Assembly: GCF_016545825.1 (NCBI RefSeq)
Contig: NC_052616.1
Location: 6,448,001 to 6,512,000 of the forward strand
Length of the DNA: 64,000 nt
Direction of reading: 5' to 3'
Source: Eucalyptus grandis
Taxonomy: Eukaryota > Streptophyta > Magnoliopsida > Myrtales > Myrtaceae
The stretch's first letter is position 1, and every line of letters begins with the position of its first letter. Shown here piece after piece: positions 13,017-22,705 of this stretch. Made by a program: the position numbers and the translations under genes. Under the pieces are notes generated by a model, which worked only from the letters and a program-made list of their open reading frames with translations, did not search any database and was not told the DNA's origin.

Positions 13017-13659
13017 CTTGGATTCGGACCATCACGCTTGGCACTATCTTTCCAGCCTTTTGCTTCAAGTCCAAGCGCAAGATTTGGGAACACCACTAAT
13101 TTCCATGATCTCTTTTGAAAGAAGTTTTTGCTTTTGATGACATTGTCTTAAACCTCTCTCTTTGCAACTCCCAAAAAGCTCAACTTCAAACAAGGTCTGA
13201 AAAGCCCAATTCAATGATCTGCTTGAAAGCCCAACTCTCTAATCTTTTTTGAATTTGTAGTTCATAATTCAAATTTAATTTTTTAAAAAAAAATATGCGC
13301 AAGTCATCGCGGACGTGTGCCATATGTTTCCTAAAATCAATTTTGGAATCGGGGTTGATTTTTCGCCGTATTCTTCCCAACAATTCTTGTGTTTGGTCAA
13401 TGCATGAGGTGCATACATACATTTAGCAAAGTCCATATAATTATAATCTAAAGTTTAATCATATAAAAGAAAATAAAAAAGAGATAGAGGGCCTCACATG
13501 GGGAGCGGAGGAAACTGAAATTTGAAATCTAACATTGAACCCGGCCCAATAAGCCCATTACCACACGGAGGCTTTTTGTAGCTCCTTTGCTAGGCCTTTT
13601 GAGTACCCGACATTCGTATTCTCTCTAGTATATTCCTTAAGTCAAGAACAACTTTTGAG

Positions 13660-13935
13660 ATTCCGACATATAAGTCGGTGTCATGCATAATTTGTATGTT
13701 TCGATGTCGAATGAAAGTGAAGAGCTTCTCGAAAATTCGATGGGCCAATTGATGTAGGAACCTTTCGCGCATAACGCGTATGCTTCTATGTCGAATGAAA
13801 GCGAAGAGCTTCTCGAACATTCGACGGGCCAATTGATGTAGGAACCTTTCGTGCATAATGCGTATGCTTCGATGTCGAATGAAAGCAAAGAGCTTCTCGA
13901 ACATTCGACGGGCCAATTGATGTAGGAACATTTCC
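13660..13935. repeat. Three-copy 84-bp tandem repeat with HSE-like motifs
   Basis: The marker TCGAATGAAAG recurs at 13707, 13791 and 13875, an exact 84-bp period, with only scattered substitutions between copies. Each unit holds a match to the tripartite heat-shock element TTCnnGAAnnTTC, at 13726-13738, 13810-13822 and 13894-13906. Because 84 is divisible by three, long frames (127 and 107 codons) stay open on the - strand in two registers. Open frames in two registers argue for repeat geometry rather than protein coding. No gene lies within 5 kb on either side. Confidence 0.85.
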
Positions 13936-14413
13936 AAGCACAATCGGCTCGTACATTCACGAGCTGCGCACATATTCGAGGAACCCCGAATTTGGAGGAA
14001 ACCGAAGGATATTCTCGGCTCCTAATGCTTGTGTATGCCGTAAATTTGTACGGATGGGGACAAATTGGGAAGATCGTATCAAGCTAACAAAGTTGGAATG
14101 GAGATTATTCCAATTGTAAAGTAAAGTCTGGTAGGAATATTTGTACTTCGTTTTCTTAGATGCGTCTTGTTAAAAGTTGGCCGAGAGAACATGTTCTCTT
14201 GCATGTTTTTGGACAGACTCCTGCTTTGGCCAAGTTTCGATAACTTTGTAGAAAACGGAGTATATATGGTAAAAAGAAGAAGAAGCAGTTTGCAAATTAT
14301 ATTAAGTAAAAACAAGTAAAGCAGTTTTGTTATTTATAAACGAAAAGAAAAATAAACACAACCAAAAAGTCGCCTACAATATCCAAACATTAAATTCACA
14401 TACTATGTTGTTG

Positions 14414-14628
14414 TTTTTTTTTTTTTTTTTTTTTTGGTGTTGGAGGAACAAGCCGAGCAATGACAATGGCCACGCCGTAAACCCCAAGTGACACTTAAGC
14501 AGGAGGACCCACCACCCCTGAATCACACTTAATACACCTAGCGCTTCCCCTAAGTTTTGAACCCTTCATCTCTAGGCTAAAGATCAGCAGGACCTTATCC
14601 AGTGGAGCCACCGCGGCCAATGGTTCTC
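14414..14628 (-). mobile_element. tRNA-derived SINE retroposon
   Basis: Read on the - strand, the element starts near 14628. It has a Pol III A-box-like motif GTGGCTCCACTGG (14611-14599) and a B-box-like motif GGTTCAAAACT (14563-14553), spaced about as in a tRNA gene. It ends in a poly-A tail, seen as 22 T at 14414-14435 on the + strand. This order of tRNA-like head, unrelated body and A tail is the standard plant SINE structure. Clear target-site duplications were not found, suggesting age or imperfect boundaries. Confidence 0.75.
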
Positions 14629-14637
14629 TTATGACGG

Positions 14638-14668
14638 TTATTGCCAATTTGAGTTATATTGGCAATAA
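14638..14668. repeat. Perfect 11-bp inverted repeat (hairpin)
   Basis: TTATTGCCAAT at 14638-14648 is followed, after a 9-base loop, by its exact complement ATTGGCAATAA at 14658-14668. It sits just outside the SINE head. No gene is adjacent that would suggest a terminator or operator role. Confidence 0.8.
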
Positions 14669-17600
14669 TTTATGTTGTTTTATTCTTTTTCTTTATAAAT
14701 TTGGTGAGAAAGTGATATTTAAAGTTCATGGCTTTATATGTTTGGCGTTTATAAAAGTTGGGTTTTGCTTTTTCAGAATAATAAACAAATTAGGTTTTTA
14801 GATTTTCTTCCAAACCCACAGGTAATTAGTGGAACAAATCGAAGGTTAAAGCTGGGATTTATCGAGTCGGATTCAGTTGTCAGCCAAAGAAGGCCTGACG
14901 GAACTTAGGACATGGAGAGAGACGGGCACAAAAATTAGATTCCGCTAACAAAAGAATGCGGCCGGGACATAAACAAACGAGTCTCGAAATGGAGCCTCTT
15001 TTGCTTTTGTCGGATTCCCTTTTTATCAACGACCCTAACCATAATTTAATTAAATTATTTCCCCCTCTCGCGAATATCCAGATTAATGATTAGGGCTAAA
15101 TCTCCAAAAAAAATCCTCAAATATCTGCCCGATCCCAATTCTGTCCTAGACTTTTCTTTTCTTTTGTGAAAAATCTTCAACTTTCACTTTAATCTCAAAA
15201 TCTGCAAGCACGTTTAAAAATTGCCACAATTTCTTCAATATTATTGACATCATGAGGTTATTATTATTCCTTACAAGGGGAGAATGTTGATGAAAACGCA
15301 AATTCCAATAAAAGCTTCTAATTGCTTTCAATGTTGATAATTTTGAGTAAACTAGTGGCGATTTTTGGGCACGTGAGCATCTTTCAAACTAGTGTGAAAG
15401 TTGGGATTTTTTTTTTCCAAGACAAAAAAATAAAATAAAATTGGGGCGAGATTGTGATTTGACTTAAAGTTTAGGGTTTTTTTTTAAAGGAAATTAGGCC
15501 TATGATTGGGCAAATTGTAATTATTGCATTTCGGGGACCATCTTGGATTCAAATTGGCGTTTTTTTATAATTCATTTACTTAGAGAAATGGTCCGCCCTT
15601 GGATTATTTAGTGTCGCATGTATCTTAATAAGTTAATCCTACTCAGGCGAAATTGGAGTTTTGTGCTTCGTATCCTTCTCACTAATTAGAAACAGTAGGA
15701 AATTCCCAATCACATTAAGACTGCACATACGACGCGGCATGTTAAGACGTTAGCGTACTTACGCACTCAGAATTTTGGACTAAATTATTAGAGGGGTCAA
15801 CGGTCCACAAAACCAACACCATTTCAACCATCAGCACATGTCTTGTCTCCATGCCAATGGCATCTAAACCCAACACCAATCTTTTTTATTAGATGGTCAT
15901 TTCGAGTCTGTATTTATATACATATATACATACACATACGTCTATTCTCTCCGAGAGAATCGTTGTTGCGCTCACTGACAAAAATGAATGTATAACTTAT
16001 GTGGAAGTCAATTGAGCTAACCCATATCAATGCAAAAATCCCCTTTTTGTAGCTAAAACAAGGATTATCTCACGACCCCCCTCCCCACCCATTTGTCACG
16101 CTCCTCCCAATCAGTTCGGTAACTCTACATAAACAAAATAATTAATGACTAATTAAAAACTTTGGAATTGATTGAGCCCCTAACCAATCGAAGCTCACAA
16201 GGGATAATAACATAAATAGTTTATGAATTCCGGTCTAATGTGTATTATAGTTCATAAACTTTTAATTTATTTAATGCGGGTTATAAACTTTAGCTTAATA
16301 TTTAATATAATCTTTGAAATTTTAAGTTATTCAATATGATCTTTAGAATTTTAATACTTATTCAATATAATCCCTAAATTTTTAGTACTTATTTAATGTA
16401 ATCCTTGAATTTAATCCTTCAATTAATTTAATAGCAAGCACAAAATTACTTGAATTTATATAAAAAATTTAAAAATTGTATTACATATTGAGTTAAAGTT
16501 TATGAATAATATTGAACAAATTAGAAATTTAATAATAATGTTATATATTAAGTCAAAATTGAGGGATTATTTGTAAGGAAGTCCCTCGAGGGCCATGTGA
16601 AAATGCGATTTTGATCGTCAAACGTTGAATCGATCGGTCTAAGAGAGGACGACCGACGGACATGAAAAGAAGAGCCCCCAATGAGTGGTGTGCTTAGTGC
16701 TTAGTGGGGAGTCGTACCCGCGGACGACCAGTCGTCTCGCCCTCTGTCTTCCCCCCGTTTTCTTTTTTAATTCATAAAAAAATAAATAGTTCCAAGAAAT
16801 AAAGGTCAAGCAGAAGGAAAAAAGAGAGGCCATGCCAGCTAAGACAATGAGCTTTTTAGCTCGATAACCGGCGCATTTTCCGGCGTGTCAAGGCGGACCA
16901 CGCCACGCCACGCCACGCCAGGCCAATCCTAGGAAAAAAAGGACGTGATTTTTTCGAACCTTGGAATGTCGGCTTTCGGACCCGTCGAGAAATTCTCGAT
17001 TTAGGGGAAAGACAGCAAGGACTCTCCCCTTCTTTTTCCGATCGTCCACCGCCCCCGTCGCCCCACGGACTGCGCCGGACATCGGGTAAATTCTCAAATC
17101 GAACGAACCCATATATAGATGGATATTTTTTGTTGAATGAAGTAAAATAAAAGAACGAAATCTAAGAAAGAAAAATATAAGGAAGATAAATAAATCCCTG
17201 CTTTTTGTTGGGCATGTCTTGATTTAGAAGAAAGGCAGTATTATTATAGTTTTGTGCTTTCCTACTCATGGACTACTTTCATAAGGAAATGATTCGATGT
17301 TCAAAATACTAATTTACGCGAATCATAGGCGGAATCGGTTTGACAGAAAAAAAAAATTAATTTTTTTTTTTTATGTTTGTGTACTATCCGAGGAGTGCTC
17401 TAACAAACTTGGAATAAATTTTAAGGTAAAGGCCGTCTTCACTTAATTTAAAAAATTAGGGAAAATTAGAAGGGGACAGAATAAAGAAGACGACGATTCC
17501 AGAGATGCTAAGCCGGAAGCAAAGCCCGCTTTTGGGATCGATTCAGCGTGGGGAGTCGTGGTGTTTTCCTTGGGCACATACCAAAGCATGTGATTATTTT

Positions 17601-19807
17601 AAATTTTGCTGGCGACCCCCTTTATTTTATTCTATTCTATTCTATTTTAAATCCGTCTATCTTTGACCACTTCGAATTTAAAAATAAAATACATTTGTCG
17701 GGACCCGAACGAGAAAGACAATGATAGGTCGTTATGGCGAAACTATCGATGCCATTGTCGTTAAAATAATGGGAATTTAACGTTAATCAATCGTGGTTTT
17801 ATCCGACTTAGCACTAGGCTTTTTTTTCCCTTGCTAATGCGGAACTGATGTAAATGGACAAATTTGGCGTGGCGGATTCGTCCGACATCGTAGCCAAGAT
17901 CTAGCGATGGCTAGCGCGATGGTTAGGACAAGAAGATGCGTAACGAAAACTTGGTAATCTCCTGCCGTTTTGGAAGGGGGATTCTCCATGGGTTTTATCG
18001 GATTTAGGGCGGATTAAACTAGGGAGCTTTCTAGCTAGCACCGAATCGAACGGCCTTTGTAAAGCGGATTCCTAGTTTCCTAGTTGATGTCTCGCGAGGA
18101 ATCTACGGACGCTTTGTCTTGTATCGAGAAATCGTGCTCCTAACTAAACTCCATGTGACTGTACGTGCGAGTATGTGCTGTGATCGTCTTTTGCTCGTTT
18201 GTATCACTAGCGACATGCGTGCCCGTAGACATGAAAGATTGTTGCTAGGAGTGAGCACTAATCCGGAGTAAATATTGAAATCGGACTGAACCGACTTTAC
18301 CTTATCAATTATGATCCGGTTCATGATGCCAAAATTTGAACCCGCTATTTCCGTTATGTTTCTCAGTTTTGGATTTGCAACAAGACCAAAAAACCCTCAT
18401 TCCTTTTAGTTTTACCTTGTGTCTTGTAATCTACCATTTGAACCTCACAAGCCCATGTAGATCAATAGCTCAGCCCTGCAAAAACAATCAAAGACTCTCA
18501 AGCTCCATTTCTCCAAATCTAGCATATACTAAGGTTTTTAAGAGGCATTCACGTTGTGTAATTCAAGTTTAACAAGTAGTTGATTCCACGTTCCAAAAAT
18601 TGCAAATCGATCGCACTAAGGTAAGTTTCATGATTTAGATCTAGAACTTGCCCATTTCAAAATCACTTGATCCTAATTCCTACCATGCTGCCGACATTTG
18701 CAGCATGCTCAACCGCGGCCGAACCTTTTCATTATGTTAAAAAGGTCCACTCAACAGTTAATTAGGTCAAATGGCAAGAAATGAAGAAAAGAAACAGAAC
18801 AAGGAGCATCCGTGGTGGGGGCAATTCACATTATTTCACCTAACCAACCAATTCAATTTGATTTGATCGAACAAGGAGCGAGGGAAGAATGACAGCAACC
18901 GGGGCAGGTGGAAAACCACATGGAGCTACACCAGTCGCGCTCTCATTGGTCGCCGAACGTCGCAGGCGTTCCATGAAGCAGAAGATTCTCACAAAGACAT
19001 TGCTCATTACCGTCTAGGTCAACCATTAATCTAGACTTTATATCATTTCAACCGTCCATTAAATTACCTTTTTTTTTTTTCCTTCCCTCCTCGGGGCTCT
19101 CAGATGACAGCCCCATGTTTTCGTATTGCATTGCAGCCAGCGCCAGTTGTCTCCCATGGGTTTGCTCAGGAAAATCCCAAAAAAATCCGAAAACTACACG
19201 ACAAGGTTCACGAGTTCAGAGGGACAGAGACAGAACAGAGAATGTGGAGAAATCAAGTCAACCATGGAAGCCAAATACTGAAGAGAAAAGAAATAAGTCA
19301 ATTATGTACAACAACTCTGCTGTGTAGAAATAACAAATGATGATATTTCCCTCTCTACCACCTACTCATCTCTCAAATCACTGCCACCACCACCAGCAAA
19401 AGCCTTCACTGATCAAATCAAAGCTTTTCTCTCTTTACTCCTGGCTAATTCAACATAAAAATAAAATAAAAATCAAATCAAACTTTCTTAAAAATTTGAT
19501 CTTTGTATATGGGACCCCTCCATCCCTCCAAAATCCAATCTGGGTCCCTGTCGAATTGAACAACCAACCAACCAACCAACAAACCCTAAAAAAGCCCCCT
19601 TCCTCACTCGAAACTAAGCTATTAGCAAAACCTACCATCCACCAAATTTCGACTTTTTGCTGTTCTTCTTCCCCCCTCTTCTGCTATGTACACGAAGCCC
19701 CAAATCTGAAGCAAAGAATATGCCCGCCCACATCAGTGGACGAATCTCCCATACCAATTTCCAAAATACCCTTTTCCTTCCCTCATTCCCTTCTCTTCTT
19801 TGCCTTT
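14669..19807. other. Gene desert, right part
   Basis: About 5 kb of intergenic DNA between the SINE and the ACR8 3' end. It includes a MITE-like segment (listed separately), a GC-richer patch at about 16600-17110, and an ACCA-rich run near 19560-19580 just beyond the ACR8 stop. No coding sequence was recognised. Confidence 0.5.
16205..16575. mobile_element. MITE-like dispersed repeat, copy A
   Basis: AT-rich segment of about 370 bp opening with ATAAATAGTTTATGAATT and containing repeated phrases such as TTCATAAACTTTTAATT and TTTAATATAATC. The same opening phrases recur at 25443. Such short AT-rich non-coding elements are typical of non-autonomous DNA transposons, but target duplications were not resolved. 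Confidence 0.4.
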
Positions 19808-22075
19808 TCAAGAAAATGATCTGATCAGCCCCAGATTGTACAGATTCCTCCTCACTAGGCTTCCGAGCGACAGCAGCACCGCCCCGGCAACCCCGACTGC
19901 TTCTTCTCCTTCCCTCTCCGGGCTCCTGTCGTAGATCAACGGCATTTCCTTCACCTGCAGTTCGCTCAGCCCGATCCCCTGCCTCACTGCCTCAATGATC
20001 TTCGGATCTGCCGGGTTCCCCGCTGCGTCCGTCACGTAGAACACGTTGAGAGCCGTGTCCAGCGTGGTGGATATCTCGGCTCTCGTCACGTTGAGGCCAT
20101 TCTCGCGGAATGTCCTCGTGACCTCTGCTAGAAGGCCCGGTCTATCTGCTGTGCATAGTTCTAACCTCACACCCTGTGAACATAGAGAACATTCTATTAG
20201 ATAAGAGAACGAAAGAATCAAGGATTGCACTAAAATTGGAAAAATAACAGCTTTTGATCGGTGAAATGTTGGGATTTCTGTAAAATACCTCGGATGCTCT
20301 TCTCTCGACAGCAGCTTGCAGACATAAGATCACACGTTGCCTCTCAGCCTCGGAGTTAATTGGGGTTCCATCCATGTGCTTAATGAAGAATTCCTGAAAC
20401 AACATCGACAAACTGTCAAGTCAATTATCTTTACCAAATAGCGAACTGGTTTTTCTCATTGCGATTAAAAATCGGCAAAGATATTTACCAGAGATGCTCT
20501 ATCCCCAGTAGTATCAATGGTCGCGTGGAAGACGACATACTCCATATCCGTCAATGTGCACACCACATCAAACAGAAGCTTCGTTCTGTCTTTGCACTCG
20601 ATGTTCACGATCGAGTAATCCCTCTCACAATGTTGTACCGTCACTACTGGAGAGTCACCATTCCGCTGTAGGACTGGCTCCCTCTCATAGTCGCGATCCA
20701 CAAACATTATCTGGTGCAGTCTTCTCTCGGTGTGTGTCACTGCCAGAGAAACTGTTGTCTTCGCGCTCCTAATGTCATTATCTCCCTTGAGCACGTTCCT
20801 CAACCGCGCCTCGATTGTATCGATCTGCTGCGAGTCCTCAATTGGGGACCCGGAATTGCAGTCCTTGACATATATTAAGGAAGCGATCCTGCCATTGTGA
20901 GTCCACACCTTGGCCTCCACAATATCGCATTGCAGATCGGCCAACACTGCAAACACCTCGGAGAGCAGGCCGACCCGGTCTGTGCCGGTCAGCTCTAGTG
21001 CCGTTACGCCAGTGTAGTCACTGGTTCTTGTAAAGTGAATGGTTCCGAGAGACTGCAACAACCAAAATCGACAGTCTTTTTAGATACAAACAATGCAATG
21101 TTCATGACTAATAAATCACTTGATCCAATTAACCCCAGAATTTGTCCCTTCCATATTCTAATAGAGAACCTAAGAGGTCTCAGAATAGGAAATTACCTGT
21201 TCCATGTAGCTGATGACGCTCTCATCTGTTAATTTCTTTCCGTTTTGGTCAGTCACATGGTAAACTGTAGAACCCGGAAAAATCCAAGAGCAAGAAAAAT
21301 CAGGGAAATTTCTCAAACATGCCGATCAAGGCATAACGCTAAGAAAAGAACAAAACATGAAGAAAAAATGGTTTGGCGACTCACCATCCATGGACCATCT
21401 TCCATCAGACGAAATGTTGGCCTTCTTGACGGAGAGGTTGAGATCAGTCAGGATCTGGACCGCCTCCAGAAGAATCCCATGTTTTCTTGCACTGTCGACC
21501 TGGCAAAAGCACGAGCCCAAGACTCGGTCAGACCCGTACAACATTGAACAAGCAACAAGATTTCTCTTCTTCTTTCTTTTTTCTTTCTCTTTCTGTTTTT
21601 GTTGAAATTTCTGGAAAAGGGTTTCGTGGAAGCATACCTTGACAATAGTGGCAGCGGGACAGACACCATTATCGATCACCACCCTGTAAAGAGGAGGACA
21701 ACAGCAATATTAATAATCAAGTCAGCGAGAATGGCATCCGGTCTAAAATTCAAAGTCATAGACGACGGAACCCTGTCTTTGAACTTTTCAAAGGAAGGCT
21801 TGTGAAGAAATCTTTTTCCACCCCAAAAACAAATCTCGTTTTTCGAAACAAACCAAGTTTCTTACAGAACTTAGCAAGAGATCAGATGCAAAAAAAAAAT
21901 GGGTGAACCGAATATCAACCAATCCCGAACAAGGGGAATAAAAAAAAACAGAGACCCAAAGAGCTCCTCTGCGAATTCGAGGGGACGAGGAGGACACGAA
22001 TCCGGAAACGAACCTCGGGGTGTTCATGCGGAACAAGAGCTTCTCGTACTCGTCGAGGCAAGCGTGCCACTCCAT
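19808..22075 (-). CDS. ACR8: ACT domain-repeat protein, ACR8-like
   Basis: Seven exons on the - strand: 22075-22014, 21683-21638, 21499-21385, 21264-21197, 21052-20489, 20393-20289 and 20173-19808 (stop TGA). They make 1326 nt, 441 residues. ACR proteins consist of four ACT domains, fold units that usually bind amino acids or related ligands; plant ACRs have no attached enzyme and are thought to be sensors or regulators. Approximate domains: ACT1 37-110, ACT2 113-190 ([18 protein letters not shown]), ACT3 243-305 ([18 protein letters not shown]), ACT4 322-400 ([15 protein letters not shown]). The opening [14 protein letters not shown] and the ending [15 protein letters not shown] match ACR8 as I remember it, including the 441-residue length. 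Start at 22075 follows the family; an in-frame ATG at 22159 would add 28 residues. A TATA box and a long leader with an upstream ORF precede it. Confidence 0.93.
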
Positions 22076-22137
22076 CTTCTCCACTCTCTGCATCTGCATC
22101 TTCTCCTCCCCTCCTTCCTCGTCTCGAACACCCCACT

Positions 22138-22255
22138 TCACCGAAACCGCGTCTCCCACCTCCGAAGTCGACCGAGACCCAGAGACGAGAGATACCCGGA
22201 AAGAAGGCGCCGCGATTCGTAACGACTTAGCTGTCGCTGCGGGTGCAGAGAAAAG

Positions 22256-22286
<31 letters not shown>

Positions 22287-22392
22287 ATGTCGGATTCTCT
22301 CTCTCTCGCTCTCTCTCTATCTCGTGCTCCGAATTGTCGGCGTTTGCTGGCCTCCCTTCGGTCGGAACGCTTCGCTTAAAGGCCGACTCCAC
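22138..22392 (-). promoter_or_regulatory. Upstream ORF in the ACR8 leader (84 codons, poly-Leu)
   Basis: An ATG at 22392 opens an 84-codon frame that stops at 22138, 63 bases before the ACR8 start. It lies between the predicted transcription start (about 22510) and the main ATG. It contains a run of ten Leu encoded by (CTG)9 plus TTG, and an ERERERE stretch from the GA repeat. If the leader is unspliced, this uORF would be met first by scanning ribosomes and should reduce ACR8 translation. A 5' UTR intron removing it cannot be excluded. Confidence 0.5.
22258..22284 (+). repeat. (CAG)9 microsatellite in the ACR8 leader
   Basis: Nine CAG units on the + strand, which are CTG in the ACR8 transcript sense. 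They lie in the predicted 5' leader, flanked by CT microsatellites at about 22296-22322 and 22434-22448. Confidence 0.95.
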
Positions 22393-22537
22393 TCGTCGTC
22401 ACCGAGAAGAAGCAGCTGCAGCAGCTGGCGCTCTCTCTTTCTCTCTCTACGGAGCTCAGAGGGGCAGGGTTTTCTCTCTCTCTCTGGAGGAGCAGCTCCT
22501 TCCTTGGTCTTTACTATCTACGCCTGGGTGGGGTGGC

Positions 22538-22550
22538 TTATATATATACG
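22538..22550 (-). promoter_or_regulatory. TATA box of ACR8
   Basis: On the - strand the sequence reads CGTATATATATAA, a strong TATA element. It predicts transcription starting near 22510 and a leader of about 430 nt. The pyrimidine- and purine-rich repeats downstream are common in plant leaders. Confidence 0.6.
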
Positions 22551-22675
22551 TGGGGCAGTTTCCTTAAATTATTAGTGGATGGGAACTGTTGTTTTCGCTA
22601 AGGTATTTCTGCAGTACGAGAAAATTTTGTCTATTTTTATTTATTGTTTATTTATGGCAATTACCAAAAGGAGGA

Positions 22676-22705
22676 GGGAGGGAGGGAGGGAGGGAGGGGG
22701 AGGGG
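22676..22705 (+). promoter_or_regulatory. G-quadruplex-type G-run array upstream of ACR8
   Basis: Seven runs of three or more G separated by single A residues. This satisfies the standard G-quadruplex pattern on the strand opposite the ACR8 sense strand, about 130 bp upstream of the TATA box. A CCCCA pentanucleotide run (about 22751-22775) follows. Confidence 0.7.

Larger units (their letters stand above)
6206..13589. other. AT-rich gene desert, left part
   Basis: AHL promoter and leader on the right of its start, then about 7 kb of AT-rich DNA without a recognisable gene. It contains long homopolymers (poly-T near 8212-8232), AT microsatellites (near 9207-9222 and 9582-9594), and a 37-base poly-A at 12976-13012. 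Open frames here are short, AT-driven and without motifs. A short direct repeat (GTGTGAAAGGTTAT) occurs at about 8650 and 8722. Confidence 0.5.

Noticed and set aside
13660..13935. CRISPR array
   Set aside because: The repeat is contiguous with no unique spacers, and the genome is a plant's.
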